This document shows, one piece after another, positions 46,829 to 58,217 of a DNA stretch of 64,000 nt. Source of the stretch: Metarhizium brunneum. Taxonomy: Eukaryota > Ascomycota > Sordariomycetes > Hypocreales > Clavicipitaceae. How positions within the stretch are numbered: position 1 is the first letter of the stretch; each line of letters begins with the position of its first letter. The DNA lies in contig NC_089424.1 in the NCBI RefSeq assembly GCF_013426205.1, positions 3,782,001 to 3,846,000 of the forward strand, read 5' to 3'. The notes under the pieces were generated by a model. That model saw nothing but the letters and a program-made list of their open reading frames with translations, had not been told where the DNA came from and made no database searches. A program made the position numbers and the translations under genes.

Positions 46829-47044
46829 ATGCCCTCACACAGACGTCAATCGCGCGATAGCAGCAGCAGCAGCAGCAGCAGCCAAGGAGGGTCCAGTAAC
46901 AGCGACTCTGTGCGTCAGGCCAGGGCAGATCCCACTTGTGAAATATGCAGCGGAACTGGCTTTTATTCGGTTCAACGGGAACTCTGGGTGTACAGAGATT
47001 ACGGACCTTGCGCCGGTTCAGGACTTGTTCGTTGTCACGCATAA
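46829..47044 (+). CDS. Putative small CxxCxGxG zinc-motif protein
   Basis: 71 residues. After a polar, Ser-rich stretch encoded by CAG/AGC triplets (SRDSSSSSSSSQGGSSNS) comes CEICSGTGFYS and then GPCAGSGLVRCHA. CxxCxGxG is the zinc-binding motif of DnaJ-type central domains and of many small fungal proteins. The second motif is incomplete (only one Cys before GSG). No homolog is recognised. It sits between a MITE and a solo LTR, so it may be a fragment. The ATG context (CAACAATGCC) is good. Confidence 0.4.
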   Translation: MPSHRRQSRDSSSSSSSSQGGSSNSDSVRQARADPTCEICSGTGFYSVQRELWVYRDYGPCAGSGLVRCHA

Positions 47045-47196
47045 GCTCGGGGGGCGCAATTGAGGTATTGTTGTAACGACAGGAACTCGTATTGTCCATG
47101 ATGTGAGAATCATTCAGGGCATTACTATGTACCCAGATGCGACGACTGTTGTCAATCAGGTCAACCCGTAGATTGCATATGTTTTTATTAACAACG

Positions 47197-47392
47197 TGTG
47201 ACAAGGGCTCGGAAAGAGGGCTTGGAGCAATAGCTCAATTCAACTAATAACAGTCTTTGGTATCAAAGGTCCTTGGTTTTCCTCAAGGCCTTGAGGGACC
47301 AAAGCCGTCTATTTATACAAGAAGTCGGTGAGGGACTTTGCCCTAGGTCTCGTGACCGTAGCCCTTGTGTAACCAGCCATTTCCGTGTAACA
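47197..47392 (+). repeat. Solo LTR (family S), copy 3
   Basis: 196 bp, TGTGACAAGGGC..CCGTGTAACA, with target duplication CAACG (47192-47196 and 47393-47397). By eye it differs from copy 1 at only a few percent of positions over most of its length. Confidence 0.85.
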
Positions 47393-47439
47393 CAACGTGT
47401 GACTGGCGTATAACAGCTCCAGGATCTTGTTTGCTAAAA

Positions 47440-47688
47440 TGTGACAAGGGCAGGATAACTGGGCTTGGAACAGAGGGTTCAATTCAATCTATAATAATCA
47501 ACTTTGGGTTATCAAAGGTGCTTGGTTGTACACGAGGCCTTGAAGGGCCGAAGGCCCCTATAAATACAGGAAGTCGGAGAGGGCTGTGTGCCTGAGGCAG
47601 CCCTCACTTGTAGCCGACTTCGGGCCTCGTGACCGTTGCCTTTGTTGCCCCAACGCCCTTTGTTGTGTCTGGTGCCAACCGTGTAACA
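47440..47688 (+). repeat. Solo LTR (family S), copy 4, diverged
   Basis: 249 bp beginning TGTGACAAGGGCAGG and ending CCGTGTAACA, 47 bases after copy 3. The flanks are TAAAA and TAAAG, an imperfect 5-bp duplication. It has extra sequence in the 3' half compared with copies 1 and 3, and contains CCTATAAATACAGG as a TATA-like element. Confidence 0.7.
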
Positions 47689-47890
47689 TAAAGGTAGTCT
47701 GAATCCCAAGAGGTCATCACACAAGCCGTCGTAGAAGCGAAAAACGTGGGAAACAAGCCGAGAAATGTAATAAAAAAACACCCATCTTCCATAGTCATGT
47801 CCACCGCGGTCAGGAGAAACGACAGATGGACCTCTATCCAACGTTATCAGTAGCGTGAGCACACTGTTGCACCGATCAGGCATAGTAGCA

Positions 47891-48563
47891 TCATGCAAGT
47901 TTCCCTTGTCCATTTGGTGAATGCGTAAAGGACTCTAATTTTGAGCAAAACCGAGACTCGATATTATCTTTGATCCATTGCTCGTCCTCGGGATGTTGCC
48001 TCAAAAATTCGACATCACCATCTGAAAGGTTCATGTCGGAATAGAGTTTCCTTTGAATACTCTCTCGCCTAGAAACGGGATCCAGTGGGCGATGCGGCTT
48101 CGGTATATCTTTGATTGATGGCCGTGTGAATGGATATTCTTTGAGTTTGGATTGTATTTTTTTAGGCAGAGGCTGTGGTATAAAGTTGCTGCGCGGCTCA
48201 TGTTAGAAGCTTTGGCAAAAACCATGCTGGGACGAATGGGTTCTGTTCTTACAGAGACTTTCCGTCCCAGTGATACCATAGTACTGTTACGTCTTCGTCG
48301 TTGCTAGATTGGCCATGGTCGACGAGAAAGTAACACGGATGATGGTCGTAGCCAAATAGAGCGCCGCGAACATTCCATCGATGTTGCTTTGGGTCGAAAT
48401 CACGGTTCCAGGTGCGCTGGCATATAAGATCCAGCATAAAGAGGCATCTTTTGTGGTAGCCGTCGCCGGGCACTAAATGCGTCTTTGTCTGGACTAGTAT
48501 TCTTGTAGGAGCTTCTCCCACATCAGGTGCTCTGCTCTCAGGGTTGCTGGTATTTGTCTCCAT
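47891..48563 (-). CDS. Conserved-looking hypothetical protein
   Basis: Two exons (48563-48253 and 48188-47891) with a 64-nt GT..AG intron that has a CTAACA branch give 202 residues. The reading begins METNTSNPESRAPDVGE; an in-frame extension upstream begins with TTG, not ATG. The middle has HKRCLFMLDLICQRTWNRD and YDHHPCYFLVDHGQSS, and the end is charged (LYSDMNLSDGDVEFLRQ). There is no signal peptide, membrane segment or recognisable domain. It is divergent from the hydrolase at 48777 with 213 bases between starts, so a shared promoter is likely. Confidence 0.6.
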
Positions 48564-48776
48564 CACAAAGGTCAGCTGGTGGAGAAGCAGCAATATGGGA
48601 GGACAGTAGGCTGGATTCGGGTGCGCGGTCTCATTAGGACTAGGCCAGCTGCTTACATCATCGGCCTGACAGCGGGGTCTCCACTACTCGTTGGCAACGC
48701 CGTGGGTTAGGGTTACGGCTCACTTCCTGACTCTCCATCGTCAGAATTTCAGAAACCACCAAGCCAGCTCCCCAAG
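48564..48776. promoter_or_regulatory. Short bidirectional promoter
   Basis: Only 213 bases separate two divergent start codons. It contains a telomere-like GGGTTAGGGTTACGG at about 48703-48717, about 60-75 bases upstream of the hydrolase start. Functional use of that motif is an inference. Confidence 0.4.
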
Positions 48777-50187
48777 ATGCCAGACCCGCCCGCGTTTTAC
48801 GATCCAGCCTCCCTCAACGAACAAGCCCCGCCGCTTCCTTCTGTTCCCCTCCAAAAGCTCTCTCCCGAGGCCGTCTTGCAACCGCCACTATCCCGTCGCG
48901 GCACTGGACCCGGTCTCATCCTCCTTCTCCCCGAAAACATAGCAAGGACCAAGCGTAAAGACAAGCCACTGGACCCCGAACCCATCCAAAAATGGGCCGA
49001 AGAAGGCTTTGCGGTTGTTGGAATCACGGCCCTAGCCACTGCTATCCAGGCCATCACAGACGCAGTCGAAGCTTTGAAGAAGCATGACAGGGTCGATACC
49101 AAGGATAAAATCGGCATCATAATATATGATTCTCCCCAGCACGCACTCACATCTCGGCTGCCCCCGGAAATTGCGTGTATAGCCACATTCACCGAGCCCT
49201 TCCCATCGCAATCCCATATCCCTACGTACTTTCACACATGCAACACTCCAGAGGACTATGCAAAGACCAATAATGTGACAGTATCAACGTATCCCAATAC
49301 CCAAAGGCACTTCATCCTACCCAACTCAGCGACTTATGACCCCCCCGCTGCAAGTATCGCACACTCTCGAAATTTGGTGTTTTTGAAGAAACATATAGGA
49401 GGCCCGGTGTTTGACATTGAGGCCATTTGGGAGGATCATACCTACTGGGAGTTTGAGAGGAGGAGCGTGGCACAGACAATGGCTACCATGGTCGTACGTG
49501 GCCTTGCCTGCCGTTTTGTTTCTCTATTAATATCAACAAGGTCACTAATCAGTGTAGGCCGAGCCATATGTGAACAATGTCCCGACGGTAAGGCAGCAAC
49601 CAGATGAACCGTTCCAAGACGCTCACGCATATAGATGACGGGCGGAATGGGGCGAGCGGCCCTGACAAACTTTTACAGAGACCATTTTATTTTCTGGTAA
49701 TTCACCCTCAGGCCTCCTCTACCCCGTAGTTTGCAGGTCTGCTCACGGCAACGCAGTAACCCGCCAGATACCGCCCTCGAACCGGTTTCCCGAACCATCG
49801 GCCCTGACAGAGTAGTCGGTTCGTCTGCCGGACAAGACCAGTGGACCTGAGTATTCCTGCATCATGCTAATCAACACAGACGAGTTCATCTTCTCGTGCA
49901 AGCACACGTTGCACATCCCGTGGTTGGTCCCCAATATCCCCCCTACCAACGTCAAGCTAGCTATCCCCATGCTCGGGGTGATCAACTTCCGCGGCGACAG
50001 GCTATACCACGAACACATATGGTGGGATCAGGGGACGGTGCTTCGGCAGCTGGGGCTGCTGCCGACTCATGTACCCGGGCCCGAGGGGGAAATGCTGAGA
50101 CTCCCCGTGGCTGGCGCCGAGTGCGCGAGGTTGCTGGCTGATGAGACAGATGGCAAGAGCAACGAGATGATTGAGAGGGCGGACTAG
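48777..50187 (+). CDS. Dienelactone-hydrolase-like alpha/beta hydrolase
   Basis: Five exons (48777-49493, 49558-49587, 49635-49696, 49757-49818 and 49880-50187) give 392 residues. All introns are GT..AG, and the last contains a GCTAATCA branch. The reading GPGLILLLPENIARTK...WAEEGFAVVGI matches the first half of fungal carboxymethylenebutenolidase-like proteins. The fold continues with KIGIIIYDSPQ, the DRVVDEFIFS junction across exons 4-5, and NFRGDRLYHEHIWWDQGTVLRQLG near the end, including a His that could be catalytic. The classical DLH nucleophile motif GxCxGG is not visible, so enzymatic activity is uncertain. There is no signal peptide. Confidence 0.8.
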
Positions 50188-50456
50188 CAGTCATACATAC
50201 TTTCCAGGCAAGTAGGTATTCATCAATCACTGTTTCACGCTGTACTTGAAGCCGCTTCCGGCACAGACTGGCAAATAACAGAATGTAGTTAGTTAAGTAG
50301 GAAATATAGCATCGTGTCTTGAAAGAGATGCACGCAACATTTCATATGCGTATGCTCCAAAACAACCCTCCAAGCCCAGGCCACATACCCATACAATAAT
50401 ATCGACCATACGACCGCAAACTAAACACCCCGAGCTCCAACTTCCAAGCTACGTCC
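50188..50456. other. Convergent intergenic spacer
   Basis: 269 bases between convergent genes. No feature is seen. Confidence 0.4.
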
Positions 50457-53400
50457 TCACCTCGCCGTCCCCGTCGCATCGCCAACCCGGACCCTCCGCC
50501 TATTCACCTCTGGGATCCTGTACCCCCCCTCTCTCTCCGGCCGGTTCCTCTCCCAGAAATCACTCACCTCCGTCTCCAGCCTCCTCCTCCTCCTCGGCCC
50601 CTCCTCATCCCCCCCCTTACTTCTGCGCCTCAACCTCCCCCCCAAATCAACCAGCCTGACCACCACCGGGCCCCAAATCTCAAAATACACCCGCCGCGCC
50701 GCGTGCCGATACCGCCCGTCCACCCACCGGAAAAACCGGCGGGCGCTCGAACTAAACGCAACAACCAAACTAGCCAGCACCAGCACCGCGCTCGACGGAA
50801 CGGCAATCATGCCAATCGTCTCGAGGGACAAGTTATTCTCGCCCCCCCACTCGCGGGTGTTCATGCCAAACAGGCCCGTGAAGAAGGTAAGCGGGAGGAA
50901 GATGACGGTGAAGGTGGTGAAGATCATGACGCTCCGCGACTGCGCGCTCGCCAGGTCGGCGTGCAGCCGGCTCAGGCGCACCTCGTCGACCTGCGCCTGG
51001 CGCTGCGCCATGGACAGCAGCTTGTCGTAGTCGTCGCGGGTCGAGCGCGCGCGCCGCGCCATGTCGCCCGCCTGCCGGGCGTACTCGCGCAGCCGGGCGA
51101 GCGCCTCGGCGAGAAAGGCGCGCCCGTTGGCCGCCCGCTCGCGCAGCTCGGGCCGGCTGTAGGCGGCGTGCATGGACGCGGCGACGCGGGACTGCCGCTC
51201 GAACAGGTGCAGGAGCGTCTGGAGCTCGTCCTCCATGTCGCGCAGCTCGAGGAGCGCAGAGGTGTTGTCGCGGTTGTCGCGCTCGGCGCGGCGGCCCTCC
51301 TCCTTGTGGCGCTTGCGGATGGTGCGCGCGCCGTCTTGCACGGGCGAGTGGTCGAGGGCCTTGTCGCGGAAGCCTTGGGAGCGGAATTCCTTGAGGGACG
51401 AGGTGAGGCGCTCGGTCTGGCGGATTAGGCTGGGCGCTTGGTTGGAGGCAGGGAAGGGAGGTGGACTTACGAGCACGCTGATGGCTTCTTCGAAGATGCG
51501 GAATACTTCGAGGTCCGGGTGGGACGGCCGGTCGAGCAGGACGCTGACGGCGTGGAGGGCGGCCAGGGCGGCTAGATCGAGGGCGTTTTCGCACTGCCGC
51601 GTCAGGTCGACGTTGACTTCGTTGAAGATGCTGTCTCGGAGGTCGGCCTGTTGGTATAACGGGCCTTCTATGGGGTCGCTTTCTCTCCTGGGGAAGAAGG
51701 ATACAACCGTGTCTACGAGCATTAGCATTGCTCTCCAGAACCTCGGTGATGGCCAACCTACGCGATTGAATGACCCAGAGCCACAGCTGGTCTACCATCA
51801 GCACGTTTCCGTTCAACACCCTGTCCTCGTCGTCGTTCACGTCGCGCCGGAAAAGCCGCTCCCGCCAACTGCTGCCCGAGCTGCGCTCACTTCGGCCGCT
51901 CTCCGAAATGGCGGCGTTGCTCGAACCCTGTTTGTTCAGCGCGAAACCTTTGGCGTCGGGTGCAGGCGTCCGTTCCTTGGTGAGCTTGTACAGCATCTGA
52001 TCGTCATCGCGCGATCGGGTGTCGCGCAGGGACGGATACCCATACTGGTCCAGCGTACGTCGACAGTTGATGGGCGGATCGTGACCCAGATACTCCCAAA
52101 TAACTTGGACTTCGAGCGAATCAGACTTGGCAACCGTTTCCGGGACCGGGTGCGCGCGGCCCTGGGAGAGACGCTGGGTGATGGTATCCCGGCGTCGCAG
52201 GAGCTTCTTGTACGAGTCAAAGTGGAGGTACGGAAGAAACAAGCAAGTGTAAGCAGAGTCGCCGCTTCCAAGGGGTGGTGAGAGCGACTGGTTCCCGAGG
52301 GATCGATGTCGAGGGGACACTATATACCAAGTCAGCGGGCTGTCGCCTTTCAAGTTCAGGGCATCAAGGACTTGCAGGCTCTCGGTGCAGAAAAGTAGCA
52401 TCCCGGCTTCGCGTAGTGTGCATAGTGCTGCGCGTGCCTTCCCCTGGTATGTCTCGTCATCCAAAAGTCCTGTCCGTACAATGTGGAATAGTCCTCGCTG
52501 TACGACGCTTCCAGAGACTGCAGGACACTCTGCAAGGAAAGGGTCAGCACTACGGCGTGAACGCTCCTCTGAACGCAGCAACACTGAACTCACCTTGACC
52601 CAAGTCGGGTTATTAAACGGCACATGCACCCACACAAACTTGCGGCTCCTGACATCCGGCTTCATAAACGCCCCGGGCGCCTCGTCGACAACCTCGCGGG
52701 CAGCCACAGCCCCCGGCAGCCTCGGCAACTCCATGTCCTCGTCGTCGCTGGCGAGCACGTCACCGATACTACTCCGGCTTCGAGGGGAAAACGGCGCCAA
52801 GTCCCTGTCCTCGAAGCGGGATCCGTCGCTGCCCAAGCTGAAGGAGCGGCTCATCGCGCGGCCGCCCATACGGCCCCGGAGCGGCGCCGAGAGACGATCC
52901 ACCGCCAGCTCCTGCTCCCTGTCTGCTCGTATCAGCGGCGACGGCCGGCGAATGGGGCTCGATTTGGGAGAAATCGCCCGTGAAGGGGGCGTCTTCGGAC
53001 CACGGGGTGTGGCCGCCGGCGCCGAATGGGCAGCGTGTCCGGCCGAACATGAATCCATCGGCGACGCGGGCGACGGTACAAGTCCCGCGCTCGACAGGGC
53101 ATCCCGTATCCCCAGCGCATTATGGACGGTCATGAGATTCGGGGCGGCGGGCGGTACGGGTGCCGTCTCGCTTGCCTTGTCGGCGAGTGGCGTCCGTCCA
53201 CGATGTCGCGATGCCCTCTCCTCCTCTGGACTGCCTTCCACCTCGTTTAGCCGTTCGCTCAGACACTCGTCGGGGCCCTTGGTTAAGAACTCTCTCAGCG
53301 GTACTCTTGTGCTCCACGCCCGGACAATCGGACCGTCCATGTCGTCGTCTCCATGCTGGCCTTGGCTGGGCGGCGCGTCGTCAAAGAAGCCGTGCACCTC

Positions 53401-54617
53401 GACGTTGACCTTTTGCTCCAGCTCCAACGTCCACTGGCCGCTGGATTCTTTCGCCCGCGCATTCGTGTCCGCGTGGCAGACTTGGTGGGCCAGCTGTTTC
53501 AGGAACATCTGCAGCGTGTGCACATTGTGTCTGCCAAAGGAGGCCATGTTGGCGTGGTCGCTTTGTAGAGGGAAGATGCGCTCCTGTCGCATGCCCAGGA
53601 TGGCGGATTTCATGGACGTCAGCGGCGCCGTAAAGTCGACGTCTCTCGAGTCCGGTCCGGCCGTGGCATTGCCCCCGGAGAGGCGAGAGTCGATGGTCTC
53701 GTAGAATGTCCACACTTGGAGGTCATTGGATGCGGCTTTGAAGTCTTCGTCGAGGCGCGTGAGGACGCTGTTGCCCACGCGGAGATGATGCGTCACCGAG
53801 GGAGGGAGAGGCGAGGAGAGTTGGAGCAGGGATTGGATGCTGCATGCCAGGCTGGGGAGGGAAAAGTAGCTCGAGCCCTGGTGAGGTGTTCCTGTACACG
53901 GTTGGCATCTGAGTCTTGGAAACGGCCATGGCGGCATCATGCGAGAAACGTACCAAAAAAGGCGACTCCGTAGCACTGCCTCAAAATATTCTCATATCTC
54001 GCCTCGTTACTTGCCTTGACCAGCGCCATCTTGACCGCCAGCCCGCCGAGGCTGTGTCCAATAAACAGGATTGGCCGCTCATCGTCCTCCATCTCCCTTA
54101 GACGCTGTAAATTCCGCAACAGCTCATCCGCAAGGGTGTGGAGAGTCGTGCCCTCGTCCATCTCTGGATGCTCGTACAGCAAGATGCGCGCCTTGTCCGC
54201 CTCCCGTCTTATGCCTTGCCTCACCCACGAAGGCGTTGGCCGCTCAGCGTCATCTTTCACTTCGGGGTCTCTCATGGACAAAGCGCCATAGTAGCGGCTC
54301 ATGAGGCCGTCGCGGTTCCAGCTGCGCAGGGGATGGCCGCCCGGGCATGGAACGGTGATGATGTCGACGGTGGTTTTGTCATGAGTGAGATGCCCCTCCG
54401 GGTCCATGGTGAAGCGTGGCTGGGGACTGTCATTGCGAATATCGGCGCCTTGTTTGAGATTCGAGGCCACAGAAGACGAGGAGTGGTCTGACGAATGCCA
54501 CAGTGGCGATGCCGCGTCGTGACGGGCGAGGCTTGGTGGACTTGCAGGATTGACGGCGAGTGAGGAAGAGTCGCGTGCCACGGCGGGTGAAGTCGCCGAG
54601 CGGGAGAGCATGGCCAA
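50457..54617 (-). CDS. Alpha/beta-hydrolase (SERAC1-like) fused to a CorA-type membrane domain
   Basis: Proposed exons on the minus strand: 54617-53954, 53891-52594, 52529-51762 (with an unresolved break at about 52355-52390), 51712-51471 and 51416-50457, about 1300 residues. The N-terminal part has ILFIGHSLGGLAVKMAL with nucleophile Ser189, then GVAFFGTPHQG across the first splice, as in lipase/SERAC1-like hydrolases. A long Ser/Pro-rich linker follows. Then comes the fungal CorA-associated region (VHVPFNNPTWVK, RHTRGRHAQHY, FLPYLHFDSYKKL, HDPPINCRRTLDQYGYP). A coiled stretch precedes two C-terminal transmembrane helices and the CorA signature GMN at about 50870. CorA proteins are Mg2+ channels. 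The tail is Arg-rich. One frame change in exon 3 requires a 32-nt removal, too short for a normal intron. Confidence 0.78.
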
Positions 54618-56281
54618 CGCGCTCGTCCTGTCTGCTTCAATCCTGTATGATTCCGTGCTTCACTTGATCTTGACGCACTGCCTGCACTCAGCTCGTTCCA
54701 AGTGAGTAGCCCCCGTTGCTCGAAACTATAAGCACTCTGCGTCGGATTGTTCACAGGTAAGAATACTCCAAGCTTCAAGTTGAGTAAAGACAAGGCCAAG
54801 ACTCGTACCCTTCATATCCTCCGCCTCGAGTGCGTCGAGTCCATCACCTGCTCTCCATCGTCCCATTCCATCCCGAGTCATCACGCCCCAAGTCACGACC
54901 CTCCGCTGCAACCGCGCAATCGTCCACGACTCGTCTTGTGCATCGCCATGCCTTGGCTCGTGCATATTTTATCCTCTAGGGTAGCATTTCGTGCGCGCAG
55001 TGCGAAAATGGTGTTCGTGTTCCAGGTCGGGGGCAGCTCATGTGAGACATGGGCGCCACCTCGTGATGCTCGTTGTGACCGATGAGGCCCGCGTGGCCGG
55101 GAGCCCGGTGACCTCGGCCGACCACCGGATGGGAAAAGGCTCTGCAAGTCTGTTGGATTATGTGAGCATACTCTGTCCGCGCGCGCGAATGACATTGACA
55201 CAATTCGACTTTTGCATCTCGCCTTGTGCTAACCCTAACCCTAACCCCTTGGAAGAGGTAGGTTGCTCCATGTGGTCCTTGCACATTTTGGTGTGGAGAA
55301 GAATAGCTAGCTGTTTGAGAAGGATCCAGTATTTGTTCGTTAGAACTCCTAACAGGCACACAGCGTGCAAAAAACGGCTTGATGTGACAGAGACAATGCG
55401 GATGCTCATGGTAGTGATGCATGTTGATAATACCACATGTGCAAGCTTGACCCGTTAATCCTAGGTGTTTCGCTTATTCAAGCAAGGTTTAGGCTTCTAA
55501 ACAACAAAAAAGAAAAAACATACAACACCGGGTATTCGCTGGTCGTCACCGATCCAGCTACTAATCCGGCACTCGCTAGGTTATCCAACGGAGTTCGGGA
55601 CGGGATCCAGATCTATCTAGCGGCTGTGGTCGTATGTATCTGTTCAGGAGATAGTTTAGTCTATAATAGCATCCTGAACACCCTTTCGACCGCAACGAAT
55701 ATGTTGAGTAGGGGCGAGGCTGTCCCGAGTACCACAGTTGATTTGTACATGAATAAAGACATGCAATGCACTGAGTAGTACTGACTCTACACCAGGAGCA
55801 CCAAAGACTCGCGTCTCCAACAATGCCAAATGCCAAAATGGATCGAAACATGGTCTGAACACATGTGAAGAGGCGAAAACCGTCCCTCCTCAACTTTCCC
55901 GGTCACAAGCTCGGGCTAGCACAGCTCGAGAAGGATGAGCACATTGCTACCCTGATATTGTCACGCAGATGTTACACGAGGCCTATGATGACGACACTAT
56001 AGGGCTCGTGGGGTCATCGCTGCTTTGTATAAAAGGTTCTTCTGCCCCAAGGGCCTTGAATACCAGAGGCTATTATTAGATAAATGTAGGTATTACTCTG
56101 AGCCTGCACAAGGTCTAAAGGGTTAGGATGATACTAAAGAACCTAGTACCGGAAACCCTAGCGTTTCTACAAGCTCTATTTTCGCAAGTTTGCAGTCTTG
56201 ATACACCTTCTGAGTAAGTATACGGAAACCATATCTGCAACATGGTCGAGTAATGCCTTATTCTTTCAAGTTCACCACTAG
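54618..56281. other. Intergenic region with telomere-like motif
   Basis: No gene is supported. CTAACCCTAACCCTAACCCC at about 55229-55248 is three telomeric repeats on the complementary strand. A TGTTACACGAGG at 55970 resembles the start of a family-S LTR in reverse, but no matching end was found. Confidence 0.4.
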
Positions 56282-56531
56282 TGTTACACGGAAAAGGCCC
56301 AGCAGATCGTGAAGCCTAACAAAGGGGCTTCGCCGATACAGGACTTGTTAGTTACACAGCTTAAACACGTGCCCGGGCAAGAACCCTAAGCCCGGGCGTT
56401 TCTTTTATGTATATAAGGCGGTTACCCTTCTCTTCCTCTCTCGTAGCAACTCAAGGCCTTATAAACCCTTCGAAATTATTATTGGATAGAGCCCTTTTGC
56501 TCCAAGCCTTCTCTATTGAACCCTTGCCACA
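56282..56531 (-). repeat. Diverged solo LTR (family S-like), reverse orientation
   Basis: 250 bp from TGTTACACGGAAAAGG to CTTGCCACA. Its complement begins TGTGGCAAGGG and has GGCTTGGAGCAA, as in the forward family-S copies, and ends CCGTGTAACA. The middle differs. No 5-bp target duplication is seen (ACTAG versus TTGTT), so the boundaries or integrity are less sure. Confidence 0.5.
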
Positions 56532-57014
56532 TTGTTCCTGTCCACGTCATGAGCCGCGACCATCGAACGACACCCGCTCATGAAAGTCTCTGATTTTGGA
56601 CATGCCATCGAAACTTGGCACTCCTATGAGATACCCGTGTAAAATCTCTCTATTCATGCCAACCAGGACCGTGTCGCATGAAAGCATCATACCACCGTGC
56701 GTCGGTACATCCAGCATCTCCAACTCGCAAACTAGGCGTCTAGTCCCCTGGATTCATCCTAGATACGGGGTTGTGAGAAACTACGGCGTCATGCCAACGC
56801 CCTCAAGGTTCTTGGTGCTTTTCCCTCAACACTAGTCGTGAGTTTCTTTGTGATGCAAAGCCGGCTGTGCTTCTACAGCATCCAAAATGTATAAAGTCGC
56901 CACGACGAGCCCGAGGATGCTTCAGGAAATCTTTTCATCTCAACCCATCAACCCAACAAAGTCACATCTTGACTATTCAGATCCATGCCCTCGGCTCTTT
57001 TAAAACGAACAAAG

Positions 57015-57676
57015 ATGAAGCCGTCTCTCACATTCGTCCCTGTCCGGCTTGGACTCGCCGCCGCCGCTCCGCAGAGTAACCCCGACCCTTCCAAGTATGG
57101 CCTGTCCAAGGACTTCCCGGACAAGATCAAGAAGACACTGGAAGACTTCAAGGCCCAAAAGCAAGATGTGGAAAAGTTCATGGGCGACGTCGCCCAACAG
57201 GTCAGATGGCAAGTCACCGACAGTCCGCCAGGCGCTGTCGGCAAAGGGGCCACCATGCTCTCCCTCCTCACATCTTCGAAAGATCTCAACAACCCTCCTA
57301 CCGAGGAACAAGCCAAGGACGTCTTGAAGAAGTTTGCCTCGGCGGCAATCGCGTTTGTCCCCACGTTGGGCGCCCTCGGCGGCCTACCCGGCTTCCTCGC
57401 CATCATGAAGGCCATCACCATGGGCATCTTCAACTTCGAATCCCCCCGAGCTTGCGGCCAAGGCGGACATGAAGGGAAAGCGCTTCAGCGACGAGGCGGC
57501 ATACGAGGATCTCTGCAACAACTGCCAGCCGCAACGCCATGAGGCCGGCATGCTCTGAGCTGCTCAAGGGCGAGAAGGACGTGTGTCCGTCAAAGGAGGT
57601 TTTCCAAAAGGCTGAAGAGGACTTTCCGTCTGTAACCTTTTGCGCGCCTGGAAAGGTGCACAAGAGCAGTCAGTAG
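57015..57676 (+). pseudogene. Small secreted protein gene with two apparent frameshifts
   Basis: ATG at 57015 opens MKPSLTFVPVRLGLAAAAP, a signal-peptide-like start interrupted by an Arg, then DPSKYGLSKDFPDKIKKTLE and a helical body (EQAKDVLKKFASAAIAFVP, GALGGLPGFLAIMKA). The natural-looking continuation needs two +1 shifts. The first is at the C6 run 57442-57447, after which the frame reads AAKADMKGKRFSDEAAYED. The second is at about 57530, after which the frame reads LLKGEKDVCPSKEVFQKAEE to the TAG at 57674. With both shifts the protein would be about 220 residues with several cysteines. These may be assembly errors rather than real breaks. Family unrecognised. Confidence 0.5.
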
Positions 57677-58217
57677 TTGGGAAACTAGGGAATCGTCAAG
57701 TGTTGTGTCATTGGTGTGAAAATGGCAAGAAATGGGGCTAATGGTCTTTCTTTTGTGATATTATGGTCAAGCATGAGAAACTAGACTAGCCGGCGAATGT
57801 GTAGATGGCTTATAAAGTCTGTTGGAGATGCTAGTCTTGAATAGATTTGGTCATCCATCTTGAAGAGAAATGTGTCGGATCCGCAAATGTAGCCAGTGAA
57901 AGCATGAGTATATTGCTAATTGTGACATACTTGTAAATCACAACTTTGAGGAATACATTATGCATATACTATGGGATATGACTGTCAAGACATGTTGACA
58001 TCTGCCAGGAGAGCGAGTCTACATGAGCCAACAGCTAGACATGCCTGCATCTATATTTTGCTTTTCCCATTCAAGTCAAGGCATCCGAAAGCGGAGCCGA
58101 GTCGTAGGATTTGGCGTGGAGGAATCGAATAAAGCCCCCTGCCAAGAAGTAATACCACTCGAATCCACGGCGTCGAGTACCGCGTCGGTTCCCCTTTATC
58201 ATCCTCATTCACTCTAC
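57677..58217. other. Intergenic region
   Basis: Nothing recognisable; probable UTRs of the neighbouring genes. Confidence 0.35.

Noticed and set aside
52025..53976. A long unspliced frame through 52528-52593
   Set aside because: The skipped 66-base segment has perfect GT..AG ends, and splicing it joins NNPTWVK to the family-like SVLQSL reading; retention gives an unnatural Ser/Arg stretch.
55437..55778. 113-residue plus-strand frame (MCKLDPLILG..)
   Set aside because: Lies among LTR-like remnants with no recognisable domain and an equally long minus-strand frame.
55970..56281. Possible sixth family-S LTR beginning TGTTACACGAGG
   Set aside because: No matching opposite end or target duplication could be found.
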